Of a DNA stretch of 64,000 bases, positions 22,566-35,308 are shown piece by piece. Source of the stretch: Ursus arctos (lineage: Eukaryota > Chordata > Mammalia > Carnivora > Ursidae); assembly GCF_023065955.2 (NCBI RefSeq), contig NW_026622875.1, forward strand, positions 9,464,501 through 9,528,500. Direction: 5' to 3'. Positions within the stretch are counted from its first letter, which is position 1. Each line of letters starts with the position of its first letter. The notes beneath the pieces were generated by a model, which had not been told where the DNA came from, did not search any database, and was given only the letters and a program-made list of their open reading frames with translations. Position numbers and translations under genes: made by a program.

Positions 22566-22681
22566 CAGCCTGGCTGGCTCAGACAATAGAGCATGCAACT
22601 CTTGATTCTGGAGTTGTGAGTTTGAGCCCCACATTGGGCACAGAGATTATTTAAAAATTTAAAAAAAAAAAAAAAAAAAAA
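22566..22681 (+). mobile_element. Short CAN-SINE
   Basis: 'cagcctggctggctcagaca', 'gagcatgcaactcttgattc', 'gtgagtttgagccccaca' then 20 or so A. Duplication unclear (gcaagt / gcaact). Confidence 0.9.
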
Positions 22682-22793
22682 GCAACTGTGTGACCCTATC
22701 AATAGTCTACTAAAATAAGCTTTACCCAAAACATGGAAAACCCCAAGAAAAGAAAGCTTCTGGTCCTCTGGAAAACTGAATGAAAATGAAGCC

Positions 22794-22990
22794 TTTTTTT
22801 TTTTTTAATTTTATTTATTTATTTGACAGAGAGAGACAGCCAGCGAGAGAGGGAACACAAGCAGGGGGAGTGGGAGAGGAAGAAGCAGGCTCCCAGTGGA
22901 GAAGCCTGATGTGGGGCTCGATCCCGGAACTCCAGGATCACACCCTAAGCCGAAGGCAGACGCTTAACGACTGCGCCACCCAGGCACCCC
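22794..22990 (-). mobile_element. CAN-SINE, young bear-type subfamily
   Basis: Reverse copy from poly(T) to head ccaggcacccc. Duplication tgaagcc at 22787-22793 and 22991-22997, with T-runs beyond. Sense in the GMPS transcript. Faces the SINE at 23129. Confidence 0.94.
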
Positions 22991-23128
22991 TGAAGCCATT
23001 TTTTTTTTAAGTCAAGCAGAAGATAAATGGTTCCAGGAAGACAGTGAATAGCTCATCCACCAATTTTTAAATAGATCAGAGCTATAGCACCTAATCTGTT
23101 GTTACCTAGAATAAGAATCGACTAATAC

Positions 23129-23330
23129 GGGGCGCCTGGGTGGCACAGCGGTTAAGCGTCTGCCTTCGGCTCAGGGCGTGATCCCGGCATTCTGGGATCG
23201 AGCCCCACATCAGGCTCCTCCACTATGAGCCTGCTTCTTCCTCTCCCACTCCCCCTGCTTGTGTTCCCTCTCTTGCTGGCTGTCTCTATCTCTGTCAAAT
23301 AAATAAATAAAATCTTAAAAAAAAAAAAAA
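23129..23330 (+). mobile_element. CAN-SINE, young bear-type subfamily
   Basis: Complete copy close to the young consensus. Duplication gaatcgactaatac at 23115-23128 and 23331-23344, perfect. Confidence 0.96.
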
Positions 23331-23868
23331 GAATCGACTAATACATTCACTGTATTAAAAGATAGTACACTAGGTACAGTTATGCTGGACGTAGAGAAAG
23401 TGAGAAGGAGGGAAACGTCAACACATATTTAGTAATGAGTCCAACAAACTGGTTGTTTGCTAAGCACCCAGCAAAAACATGAGGGAAGAGATATACAAAC
23501 ACATTTGGTAGACGCAAGATAGTTTAAAACACATCTGGCACACTAATGTTTAGAATCATACTCCAAAGAGTAAAAAGGAAAAACTACAAACATTGGCATC
23601 CCAGTATGCAATCCCAAACAGGGGTCCGAGACCACAAAGGTGCTTTTAAGTTATGTCATAAGTGCTTTCCTTATACCTACTTAGCATCACCACCATCCTC
23701 TGTCATCCTGACACTCAAATGGAAAACAAATAGGACGGTTACACCTCTGGCAACTAGTACGGCCTAATCTGTCTAAGAATTACAGAATCTCTAATTTTGA
23801 AAAATAACAATCCCAGCTTTGAGTCAGTTACGCTACTACTCTTATTCATCTAAAAATATCTGTAATAC

Positions 23869-23966
23869 CTGAACAACGAGCATGTGTTGTCCACACTAAT
23901 ACTGAAGACTCCATCTTCTCTAACACTTTTTTTGTGCACAGTACCTCCAAATACCTTATTCATCAT
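23869..23966 (-). CDS. GMPS: GMPS exon 4 (codons 109-140 plus 2 nt)
   Basis: Encodes MMNKVFGGTVHKKSVREDG, then a Ser-for-Asn change (VFSISVDN; human as remembered VFNISVDN) and CSLF. It ends at TTCAG|GTATTA, splitting an Arg codon. The acceptor is TTGAACAG. This is the middle of the amidotransferase domain. The GG in VFGG is part of the conserved Q-x(3)-G-G pattern after the catalytic Cys. Confidence 0.96.
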
Positions 23967-25869
23967 CTGTTCAAAGAAAAAATAAATTGACATTAATATG
24001 AATCAAAAAGAATTAGCCATTTTATTATGATAATTTAATAATTTATATTCCTGTTTTTAAGATATCTATGTTTGTACCCCCAAAATAAAGAGTTAGACAA
24101 ATGTAGATAACCTGGTACTATTATATGTCATTATACAGTTATTAAGAGGAATCGTTACAAAACAGAACTAGATTAGAAATCTGACCTGAGGTTAATTTCT
24201 ATTAAACACTGACAGATTTTCCATTTAGTGTACTTTAATTCATCTGTTAAAAATAGATACTTAATACTTACATCTGAGTTTAATTTAAAAGCATTTTAAA
24301 AGGTACTCTGAGCTTAGAAAAAGCTAGAGCAGACAATAGGAAGAGCTGTGGTATTAAAACTAGGCAGGTATAAATTTCTCCAAGTGATTTAACTTTTGGC
24401 CCCAAAGGAACAGTCTAAAAGCCTGAAGAAGGCTATGTTGTGGAGACAGCATAAGCAAGAAAACCTGGTCTTTCAATTAAATTCATTTGTACACATCCCA
24501 TAAACCTACAGACTCTTATTTCAAATGGTCTCTTCATTCTGCCCCTCCTTGTGTCAATTTTCTTATTCACCATTCACATTTGCCCGACGCCCCCCCAATA
24601 CCAAATAAATACACACAAAATCTGTACAATCGTTAATCCTGCCTTGATGTAATCACTACAACTCATCTCGGTTTATCTGTTCCACGCAGGTGTCATAAGA
24701 TACCTGCCATAACCATGCAGGACACAGGTTAACCCAACTCCCAACAAAAAGCAGGCAGAGGCTAAATAAGTGTTCATTCTTAAAATGCACAGTGGAATAT
24801 TCCTCAAAATCAACAGCAAATGCTGCCCTCTACATTCTCCTCTTAAGACATACACAATAAAGCTTCCTGCAATAAAGACTGAGTTAAGTGCAGCAGGAAA
24901 AAAACATGTTAACCCACTTAGCCCAGTATTTCCCAACCAAAAAGCCCAGGTTATCAAACACTTTCTGCAGCACATTAACTACCACACAGTTTAGGAACAC
25001 TGCTACAGTCTAACCAGTCCCCCCTGCCTCTAGTCACTTCTCTTTTCCCCGTCATTCTGAACTCCAGCCATTCAAGCTAGTGTAATTGCCACAACAGACC
25101 ATGTTCTCTCCCCCATGTCTTCAGGTCTCCTCGCAGTCCCCGAGGCCTCACAAAGTATGTGGTCCAAAGCAGTCATTAAAAGTTGCTGAATGAAAAATAA
25201 GGGCTTTCTTCTATATACTCCGTGAACCTTGCGCACCTCTACCTCCCTTAATTTGCCATTCTTAATTAGAAGACAGCTGAATGATCAAGATAACTAAAAC
25301 TGTTGGAACTCAACACAATTTAGAAGTCCACAAAATCTCAATTAAATGCTTTTACAAAGCCAAGGGCTTGCAATAAAATTTAAAGCTATCTCACCTGCTC
25401 AGAAGGCTTTCAGGTGTATTTTTGGTTCTTAACTATACTACTAAAGGTTGAAATGCAAAGAGTTGAACACCCAGCTAAGCTTGTGTTTGTGGGAGGAAGG
25501 GATAACTTTATGTATAATGAAACAATTTGTCTTCTTGTTAAATTTTTGTTTAAATATTCTATTTTGACTTAAGGAAATGGTTTTCAGTATGAATTCCTCA
25601 TAACCCCAATGTCCTAAATGCCTCAAAAGAAATCCGTGTAGTACTCCAGATCCACCATCCCAATTAGATCAGCTCCTATGGCTTGTCAGTTTTACAATAA
25701 GGTTTAAATTTGGGAGGGAGAATGGGAAGGAAATTCCCTTTTAATAAAAGTAATCTGACAAAAATCTCATGGGATAGTGTGTAAAGAAACCAAACATTTA
25801 TAATAAAGATGTTTCTTAGAATGAAAAAAAAAAACAAAAGCAAAAACAAAGAACAAAACAAATGAAATT

Positions 25870-26820
25870 ACAACAGTGAAGAAACAAATCACAATCTAGA
25901 AGGTATCTGCAATATATAATTGGCTAACGATTAGTATTCAGCATATATAAACACAATAAGACAGTGTATAGAAAAATGGGCAAAAATCATAAACCTGCTT
26001 TTATAGTAAAGCAGATGTTACTGGTAAATAAACATACAAATCTTACAATAATAAGGAAAATGAACATTAAGAGTACAATGTGATCCCATTTAACACCTCT
26101 TCAGATAGGCAAATACAAAAAGAAATCTGACAATGTTAAGGCTTGACAGGGATATGGAGCACGAGGAATTTTTATATACAGTTGTGGTAATGTAAACTGG
26201 AGGAATATTATAACCTAGTGAAGCCAAGATTCAGCATTTTAACTCAAGGTTGCCCTAGAGAAAAGACAGAGTATGTATAACACCAGAAGACAAATACAAA
26301 AATACTCATGGCAGTATTGTCTGTAATAGCAAAAAAAATTGAAAAAGAGCAGCAATACTAACAGTGAAATACATAATTAATCTGTGCTATTTAAACAATA
26401 AATTCAACAGTGAAAACGAGTAACTTAAACGTATTAACATGAATGAATCTTAAACCAAAGCTCATTATAATACATGCAGGATTTCATTTATATAAAGGTC
26501 AATGGACAAAACTAACTACTTAGGGATATAAACTTATGTATAAAGCTGTAAAGAAATAAAAGGGAATGAATAACAAAATTCAGGGAAAGTACTGCTTCTA
26601 GTAAGAAAAAAGAACAACATGAATGGAGAAAAGTATAAAGAGAGATTCAAAAGTTCTACTAATATTCTATTTCTTATGCTGAGTGAGGGGATATAAAGAT
26701 AAAAAGGAGCAATGAGCAGGACAGATTTTTTTCTTCTAAAGCAAAGAATTACCAGAAAGCAATTAGAAAGGCTCTCTCTCACAAGAGAATCCAGTGAATG
26801 GGATAGATGGTACATAAGAC
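25870..26820 (+). mobile_element. Old L1-like relic
   Basis: Weak but ordered L1 landmarks: 'aaatgggcaaaaatcataaa', 'atgaacattaagagtacaat', 'gatatggagcacgagga', 'gtaatagcaaaaaaaattga', 'atgaatcttaaaccaaagct'. Heavily diverged. Confidence 0.6.
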
Positions 26821-27877
26821 ACTGAAATTACTAAAATTTCAGGATGCTACTGGGGGCAAAAGTACACACTAGAGTGAGACCTTTGCTGCTAGACTTACCC
26901 AACTAACAGTCACTAAGAAATGTCAGTCCTTCATAAACAGCATATTGGCTAGACGGTGTCATCTACACCAGTATTTTATGGAAAGACAATTTTTATCTAA
27001 AGGACCAACATCAGCCTATTCTTTTGTCCGAATACATTAAGTTCGGAGGACATAAAGGCAAATTGTTTTACAAATTTAACATGAGCACGCCTAGCTCTGA
27101 CTAACACAAGATCTCTACCGAATGACAGAAAAATTAGGCCTTACAATTATATGGGGGACTGGCATAAGAGAGAAACAGTCAGTCACTAGCACTTAAATTA
27201 AGGTAGCATTTTCCAGACATATTTCAATTATAAGGGGTCCTGAAAAAAGATATCTGTGAGACTCTTCCTTACAGAATGTTATAATACCTCTCAATATACT
27301 AAAAATCATTTAACTTTAGTTGTGCTACATGATTAACACTGACTACTCTGTCATGGGACATCAATAAATTATGTAAATACATTACATCTTAGGGTAAAGG
27401 TATATTAAAAAAAAAAAAGCCAGCCACTTTCCAATGTTCAACTCAATCAACATGTAGGTTCTTCTAAGAAAATGCATTCATTAGAATACTATATAAGAAA
27501 ATCCAAAAATAAGTTATCATCCAAGTCAAATTCATAAAAACCACTTGGCTTTTCAGAGAACTTTAACAAGAAAAAAAGAGGCTTTTACTAGAAAATGCTT
27601 GTTGCCTAGAGAAGAAAATATCCATTGTAGCTTTTGTACTTTTTACATCACATATTTTTAGGGATCAGTATTTCCTCTAAATCAAAGTGGAAAACTACAA
27701 TGAACAATTAGCAAGAAATGAAATCTGGTAATGCTGTTTTACAGACCAGTGATTCCTAATATTCTGCTTTTGTATCAAGTATAAGAACAATAAAAATATT
27801 CATTCTTATGTGAACACTGATTTTTTTTTCCTTTGCTGAATACTCCAGAGCCAGCTAAATACTGCTCTGCTCACTTT

Positions 27878-28076
27878 TTTTTTTTTTTTTAAAGATTTTA
27901 TTTATTTGACAGAGAGAGAGAGACAGCCAGCGAGAGAGGGAACACAAGCAGGGGGAGTGGGAGAGGAAGAAGCAGGCTCACAGCGGAGGAGCCTGATGTG
28001 GGGCTCGATCCCATAACGCCGGGATCACGCCCTGAGCCGAAGGCAGACGCTTAACCGCTGTGCCACCCAGGCGCCC
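27878..28076 (-). mobile_element. CAN-SINE, young bear-type subfamily
   Basis: Reverse copy, poly(T) to head caggcgcccc. Perfect duplication ctctgctcacttt at 27865-27877 and 28077-28089. Confidence 0.96.
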
Positions 28077-28303
28077 CTCTGCTCACTTTCTACCTTCTAA
28101 ACAGCCTCCTTCAATATTCATATTAAAGCACAGTAATTTCAACCAGATTGTTAAAAAAAAAAATGACTCCCTCTGTTTCACCACTTACTAAAATTTCAAA
28201 TTATCTTCAATCCAAGGACTTAAAACAACTCAGTCATTGGGAGAAAGAACACATCATCTTAAGCCATATATACAAGAAATCAGAAGTTAATAGACAATTC
28301 TCA

Positions 28304-29730
28304 TAGACCAATGGAACAGAATAGAGAGCCCAGAAATGGACCCTCAGCTCTTTGGGCAACTAATATTTGATAAAGCAGGAAAAAACATCCGGTGGGAAAA
28401 AGACAGTCTCTTCAATAAATGGTGCTGGGAAAATTGGACAGCTACATGCAAAAGAATGAAACTTGACCACTATCTCACACCATACACAAAAATAAACTCC
28501 AAATGGATGAAAGACCTCGATGTGAGACAGGAATCCATCAAAATTCTAGAGGAGAACATAGGCAGCAACCTCTACGACATCAGCCAAAGCAACCTTTTTC
28601 ATGACACATCCCCAAAGGCAAGAGAAACAAAAGATAAAATGAATTTATGGGACTTCATCAAGATTAAAAGTTTCTGCACATCCAAGGAAACAGTCAGAAA
28701 AACTAAGAGGCAGCCCACGGAATGGGAGAATATATTTGCAAATGACACTACAGATAAAGGACTGGTATCCAAGATCTACAAAGAACTTCTCAAACTCAAT
28801 ACACGAGAAACAAATAAACAAATCAAAAAATGGGCAGAAGATATGAACAGAAGACATACAAATGGCTAACAGACACATGAAAAAATGTTCAAAATCATTA
28901 GCCATCAAGGAAATTCAAATCAAAACCACACTGAGATACCACCTTACGCCAGTTAGAATGGCAAAAATAGACAAGGCAAGAAACAACAATTGTTGGAGAG
29001 GATGTGGAGAAAGGGGATCCCTCCTACATTGTTGGTGGGAATGCAAGTTGGTACAGCCACTCTGGAAAACCGTGTGGAGGTCCCTTAAAAAGTTAAAAAT
29101 TGAGCTACCCTATGATCCAGCCATTGCACTACTGGGTGTTTACCCCAAAGATACAGACGTAGTGAAGAGAAGGGCCATATGCACCCCAATGTTCATAGCA
29201 GCAATGTCCACAATAGCTAAATCGTGGAAGGAGCCGAGATGCCCTGCAACAGATGACTGGATTAAGAAGTTGTGGTCCATATATACAATGGAATATTACT
29301 CAGCAATCAGAAAGAATGAGTTCTCAACATTTGCTACAACATGGACGGCACTGGAGGAGATAATGCTTAGTGAAATAAGTCAAGCAGAGAAAGACAACTA
29401 TCATATGATTTCTCTCATCTATGGAACATAAGAACTAGAATGATCAGTAGGGGAAGAAAGGGATAAAGAAAGGGGGGGTAATCAGAAGGGGGAATGAAAC
29501 ATGAGAGACTATGGACTCTGAGAAACAAACTGAGGGCTACAGAGGGGAGGGGGTGGGGGAATGGGATAGACTGGTGATGGGTAGTAAGGAGGGCACATAT
29601 TGCATGGTGCACTGGGTGTTATACACAACTAATGAATCATCGACCCTTACATCGGAAACCGGGGATGTACTGTATGGTGACTAACATAATATAATAAAAA
29701 ATCATTATTAATTAAAAAAAAAAAAAAAAA
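28304..29730 (+). mobile_element. Young 5'-truncated L1 with target-site duplications
   Basis: Starts within ORF2 ('tagaccaatggaacagaata') and runs through its C-terminus, a 3'UTR, AATAAA at 29693 and poly(A). ORF2 reads in two long open pieces, 28336-28869 and 28862-29431, offset by one frame. Comparison with other L1s in this window suggests loss of about 14 nt ('acatttctccaaag') near 28850, which causes the shift. The second piece carries the C-terminal Cys-rich segment ([16 protein letters not shown]). A 21-bp perfect duplication flanks it at 28283-28303 and 29731-29751. Antisense to GMPS. Confidence 0.96.
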
Positions 29731-31008
29731 GAAGTTAATAGACAATTCTCAACAATCAATTAGGGAGGACCAGAGTATCACGAGAAAATTAAAAAGACGG
29801 TATTTTAATTAACACCGATTCCATTTGGTCAGTTAGGATCTCACAACTAGATATTACTTGCATTCTGACTCTGTCTTCCCTTCTGATTTAGTACATGCTA
29901 AAGCCAAAAGGTGGGCAAAAGGGAAAAGAGATCAAGACAAACAAGTGAATCCAGTCACTATATTTATTTGGCTATTCTTATCATAATAGAGAATTCTGAG
30001 TTTTAAAAAAAAGCTAAGGCAAAATACTGTAACATGTCAATTGATAATTATATTCCTCAGGGAATACTATCCCAGCTAGCTCAATTTTCAGATGATATGG
30101 TTAAGTCATATACATTGTTATAAGTTATCTCAACTAGAAAATCATTTTGCTTACAATCGCTAGGGCTAACTTTTCTTAAGTGTATTTATTTCTATTCCCA
30201 CCTCCTTAGTAAATAGATCTTATTGAACAAATCATTCTGAGAATTTAGCACGTTACTAGCTCAGTATTATCTATCGTCTTATTCAGTAATCATATTCTAC
30301 TTGTCTAATAAACCTATACTCCTCTAAAAAGGTATCAAAGCAGCCAAAATAGATTTCTAAACACTTAACTCATGGAACAGTTTTATATCTAGACCTCAGT
30401 CCCTATTTATTCTTGTTTTTGATACAATTCCAAGGTATACATACTCATTAACGATACAGCAGAGATACCTGGCAGACACCATCTTAACCAAATGATCAAA
30501 ACTAACACTACCTGTCATGGCACACACTGACATCACGTGCCTCCTAATGAGCTGCTCTGAGAACAGCACAGCATCACGTCTGTGCTATTCCTGCCAAAAA
30601 AACATCACCTGAACCTAACAATGAGGAAACATCACATAAACCAAAACTGAGGGATAATCTACCAAGTAACTGGAATATCTTTTTTTTTTTTTTAACTGTC
30701 AAGGTCATGAAAGAGAAGACTGAGAAATGGTTCCAAAATAAAGGAGTCTAATAAAGAGACATGACAACTAAATATAACACATGGTCCTAGATTGGACACA
30801 GTACTTACAAGGGGGACATCAATGAGACAAACAGTGAAATATGAAAGCAGTCTGTGGATCAGATGTAAAACTGAATCAATGTTAACTTCCTGATTTTGAT
30901 ATTTGGACTGTAGTTACACAGGAGAGAGCCCTCGTCCTTAGGAAATGCAAGTAACAGGACATGATGTGTCCAACTTATCCTCAAATGGTTAAAAATGTCA
31001 ACTGTAAA

Positions 31009-31231
31009 GGGGGCACCTGGGCTGCTTAGTCGGTTAAGCATCCGACTCTTGATTTTGCCTCAGGTCATGATCTGGGGCTTGGGGTCATGAGATCACACCC
31101 CCCCCCCCACCTCGGACTCTGTGCTCAACGCAGAGTCGGCTTGAGATTCTCACATTCTCCCTCTGCCCCCACCACGGCTTGTGCCCGCATGCAGGCATAC
31201 TCTCTCTAAAATAAATAAATGTATCTTTTTT
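31009..31231 (+). mobile_element. Older CAN-SINE
   Basis: ggggcacctgggctgcttag, 'gcatccgactcttgattttg', a C-run at 31099-31109, 'cagagtcggcttgagattct', A-rich end. Flanks aaaatgtcaactgtaaag / aaaatgtcaataataagg. Confidence 0.9.
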
Positions 31232-31549
31232 AAAATGTCAATAATAAGGGAATTGAGTAAAAATATACAGGAGGTCTGTGTACTATTTCTGTAACATGTA
31301 AATTTGAATGTCTACGTTTTTTTAATGGACACCGTTATGTTGTATGCAGCAATATAGTTACTTCTCTAAAAACAGATTTCCACTCAGGTCAGTACTGCCA
31401 TACTGCTGTAACAATTTCTAAACAGCTGCAACATGCACAAACTAGCTCATACAATATCCTAAATACTCTAAAGACAGAAAATATTAATAAAATAAGAATC
31501 ACAAACAGAATAAATTGAGCCAACTCTTAAGGCAAATTCACAGATGTAC

Positions 31550-31664
31550 CTGCATGCCATAGCAAATTCCAAGAACAGGCTTGCCAATAGTGAATATCGC
31601 CGGATCAAACCACGGAGCATCTTCTGCATACACAGAATTAGGTCCTCCAGAGATGATAATAGCG
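31550..31664 (-). CDS. GMPS: GMPS exon 3 (to codon 108), with catalytic Cys104
   Basis: Starts with the last base of the split Arg codon, then [19 protein letters not shown], and ends VLGICYGMQ in phase 0 at ATGCAG|GTACAT. The GICYG motif carries the nucleophilic cysteine of the glutaminase site; counting from the start codon places it at residue 104, as in human. The SGGPNS loop is the conserved glycine-rich segment of class I amidotransferases. Confidence 0.97.
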
Positions 31665-34174
31665 CTGTGGATTCAAGGAAGAGAGTCAGTGAAGAATCCT
31701 CTAACTGCTAATTTTTATCCCGAAGTCTATGCCCCCTCTCCCGTGAGGCACTGAGGGAGACTCAATACAGATGCAGAGATTTTGTTGTTTTCAGTATACT
31801 GTAGCAGATCCAGCCCCCTACACAGCTCAATCATCTATACTCCATTGCAATGTGTGAAAGTCCACCAATTCAACATTCACTTGTTAATAAGTACAAACTT
31901 CAAATAAATACTAATGCTTCTATCTGTAAAGGTTTAGCATGAATTTGTTTTGTCTTCCTCATTAGTGAAGGAGTCAATGAGAATTCTAAAGGGAAATGGA
32001 GAAAATACAGGTCTTTCAGGAAGCAAGGAGTAAAGCAGGTCACAGAAAGACCCAGGATGACACAGCCAAATACAACAAGGGATGACAGAATATGAATAAT
32101 AACCTAACTTTGCCTGTTGAAAACCTATCCAACATTCCCAACAGTTTTGTCTGAGACCCAGGAAAGGGAGCTAACATATGAATGCCCACATGACATTTTC
32201 TCAGAACCCAGGTCAATATTATAACTTCACTACATTATAATTTACAGAGCATTCTATGGGTTAACTTGAGAGTCGAACAGTTATTATGGAAAAGGCTTCT
32301 AACTGAGGCCTATGATCTTTACCTGGCCACTGATAGATCTAATTTGGCCCTAAGCCTACACTCAAAAGATTGAGAATATTTTGATATTATGAATTTTACA
32401 TAAAAATCCGGATTTCTGGGTTTTCTTTAGAAGAGAGGAAAAAAAACCTGGCAGCACTTGACCTTCACTCTCATATGGCTACAAACAACTGGACTCACAG
32501 AGAGATCTGCACCTCCAGACTACTCTGCTCCCTAGTTTGCCACACGTGCCCTCTTATACAATAGAGGCATACCTATGCTCATCACTTAATTGAAGGTATC
32601 CTCAAACTCATTTTAGGTTTGAGTTTGCAGGAATCCTGATTTATCTACATTTCTCAAGGAAAATGCATTTTAAGATCTAACCAAAATCTTCTTACAAACA
32701 AATTCAGGCAATTCATTTTATAATTAGCAGCTGCTTGCCACGTAAAAACAAAATAAAATATAAGCTTATAATACTTCCAGAAGAATGATGTAATAGCCAA
32801 ATTCATAAAAATTATTCAGCAAGATAGGACATTTTTCAAAAAACAATTCAAGTGAGCTCAAAGGCCCCACTCTTCGAACTTTGTATTGCTTACATGAATT
32901 ACGCTATTCATCATGTTTGTTAGCCTATCTCCTGCAAAAGAGACTAAAGACAACCTACTCAGAGGATAAATGTAACATCTTTAAGATAACAATCCTAAAG
33001 GGGTGTAGTGTTAGCCTTAAGGGTAGATATATGCAACTTAGCTCTTTAAAAACGCATAAGCTAAAATTCTATAAAACATACTTAATAATCAAGACCTCTA
33101 GAATTTCAGTACATTATACTTAGTTTTATGAAAGATAACCACCATGGGACTGCCCAGCATCCCTCATTAATCTGCTAAACAACTCAGGACTATAAGAGTC
33201 TTAATACTATTAAAAAGAAAAGGGAATGGACTTAGTCAAGGATGAAACTCAAGCAGTGCTTAAGCCAATTATGAAAATTCTTATCTCAATAACTCTCAAG
33301 AAGAGCTAATCACTCATTCTGAGTCTTCTAGTTCTACCCTGCAATTACTTTGAAACTAACTCGCAATTACAAAGCCAATAAGCCACAAGGCATTCCAGGT
33401 ACCAATTTTAAGCAAGTCAAACTTCCAAAAACAAGTAGGTTAAAAGGTCTCTCCTCTCATAATACTCATATTCTAGGAAAAGGATGGTCAACTAGATATC
33501 TCAGCAGACAGGATTATAACAAGCAAAGCCACAGGACTATAGTTCCTACACAGAAAGAACCTCTAGACAGAAGCAGGACCTGGGAATTGTTTATAATCAG
33601 GTGGCAAGAAAAATAATTAGCATCCTATTGCCAAGTATTTGGCTACCCTATTCTTAAATATTTAGCCTGGGTTAATCTGCTGGGGATTTTTTGTTTGTTT
33701 TGGGTGAAGGGAATGAAGGAGCTTAGATATGACAGACAGTCATTCAGAATTCTCACAGTTTTTTGATTCCCTAAAACTGGTTCTCACTGGCAAACTGAGA
33801 TTGTCGCATTAGAGAAACTCAAGGGTCCCTCCTTACTCTAAAGATTCTAAGTTCAAAAGAGATGACTGTTTTTAACTGTATCCTAAGACTAGGACACAGT
33901 TAAATTTCAACCTGTCTTTTCTGATTTCCAATTCACTCTATTTCAGAAACAAGAATCACAGGATAAACAGGTCTATGAAGCCTTTAAAAGTTAACCATTT
34001 CTCTAATGGAAAAAAAAAATTATGTTTTTGAGAAAAATTAAACACACTGTATTTTGGATGAAATATATAGCATTAATGTTTAAGACCATTTGAAGTTACA
34101 AACTGCAGTTGTTTGCTTTTGGTAACACTCTTCATAAAGAAAGAGCATCAATTCCATGAGAAAAGGCATAGCAC

Positions 34175-34382
34175 CGGGGCGCCTGGGTGGCACAGCGGTT
34201 AAGCGTCTGCCTTCGGCTCAGGGCGTGATCCCGGCGTTCTGGGATCGAGCCCCACATCAGGCTCCTCTGCTGTGAGCCTGCCTCTTCCTCCCCCACTCCC
34301 CCTGCTTGTGTTCCCTCTCTCGCTGGCTGTCTCTATCTCTGTCAAATAAATAAATAAAATCTTTAAAAAAAAAAAAAAAAAA
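34175..34382 (+). mobile_element. CAN-SINE, young bear-type subfamily
   Basis: Complete copy with about 18-A tail. Perfect duplication gaaaaggcatagca at 34160-34173 and 34383-34396. Confidence 0.96.
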
Positions 34383-34847
34383 GAAAAGGCATAGCATTAA
34401 CTAGAAATTGTTAAAGGAAGAAACTGTATATAAGCTGGCTGTCATTTTGACTAGTTCTGAGCATAAGCTGTTGAATTAAACCGTATATTAGACTTCAGAA
34501 ACCTTCATATTTTAGAAATTTGTCCCTTGGAATAGGAGGCAAAAGAGACTCACTGGACACAGAATTCTTCTCATTTAGGTAATCTAGCTACTGTATATAT
34601 TCCTTTGATCAAATGCTCTGGGATGAATGAATGACAGTAATAGCCAAATTCAAGTCTGACCCAAAAATCCTAAAAAATATAAAATATTCAAACAAAAAGT
34701 TCTTGTAACTGTGCAATTAAAATTAAGGAAATCTTTTTAACTAAAAAAATTTTTTCCTTTAATTTTTTTTTTAAATCTGAGCCATAAAAGAAAATTTCTT
34801 ATAAAACTATTGCATGTCTTATATTCATTTAAAAAATTCAGTGCCCA

Positions 34848-35048
34848 GGGCACCTGGGTGGTGCAGTCAATTAAGTGTCTGACTCCTGGTTTCAGCTCAC
34901 ATAGTGATCTCATGGTCTTGAGACAGAGCCCCAGGTCAGGCTCCACACTCAGCTCGGAGTCGGCTTAAAACTCTCTTCCCCTCTCTCTGCCCCACCCCCC
35001 ACCTCGAACACACCCTCTCTCTCTCAAAATACATCTTAAAAAAAAAAA
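34848..35048 (+). mobile_element. Older CAN-SINE
   Basis: 'gggcacctgggtggtgcagt', 'gtgtctgactcctggtttca', 'ctcggagtcggcttaaaac', A tail. Perfect duplication attcagtgccca at 34836-34847 and 35049-35060. It starts 79 nt past the exon 2 donor, antisense to GMPS. Confidence 0.94.
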
Positions 35049-35126
35049 ATTCAGTGCCCAAGCAAATTAATAAAGAATTCCATAATCTAAGCTCAATCTC
35101 ATAGAAAATAGAAGTGAAAAGTCTAC

Positions 35127-35308
35127 CGGAATCCTTGCTCTTTTATGGCAAATGCTGGTGTTTCCAAGGGAAAGATTTCCGACTGCACAAACAGTTCTCT
35201 CACTCTTCGATCTATGACTTTCCCATACTGGGCACCAGCATCCAGAATGACAACAGCTCCTTCATAGTGGTGGCGGCCATCCTTAAGGTCTCCTCCAGCG
35301 TTCTCCAG
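35127..35308 (-). CDS. GMPS: GMPS exon 2 (codons 10-69 plus 2 nt)
   Basis: Begins [17 protein letters not shown] after a TGCAG acceptor and ends at TTCCG|GTAGAC, splitting an Arg codon. It opens the class I glutamine amidotransferase domain: [20 protein letters not shown] is the first beta strand and the GAQYG loop typical of GMP synthases. Identity to human is nearly complete. Intron 1 upstream is about 14.0 kb. Confidence 0.97.

Larger units (their letters stand above)
20211..23868 (-). other. GMPS intron 4
   Basis: An old antisense L1 end near exon 5 (20280-20580), long unrecognised AT-rich DNA (20590-22000), an L1 3'-end scrap (22010-22078), a dense SINE cluster (22197-23330) and unique sequence to exon 4. 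Confidence 0.75.
23967..31549 (-). other. GMPS intron 3
   Basis: Unique or unassigned sequence 23970-24490 and 26830-27860, L2/MIR-like relics about 24500-25190, an old L1-like relic about 25870-26820, a young reverse SINE (27878-28076), a young L1 (28304-29730), unassigned sequence 29760-31000 and an old SINE (31009-31231). Confidence 0.7.
31665..35126 (-). other. GMPS intron 2
   Basis: Largely unassigned AT-rich sequence (31680-34150), where I recognise no repeat family, then two SINEs (34175-34382 and 34848-35048). The ORF-like stretches at 32881-33123 and 33350-33616 have no resemblance to known proteins. Confidence 0.7.

Noticed and set aside
28336..29431. Two long plus-strand ORFs that might be a host gene
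   Set aside because: Both are L1 ORF2 C-terminus with L1 3'UTR, poly(A) and target-site duplications.
32881..33616. Two plus-strand ORFs of 80 and 88 codons in intron 2
   Set aside because: No family resemblance, no splice or promoter context, and the length is expected by chance.
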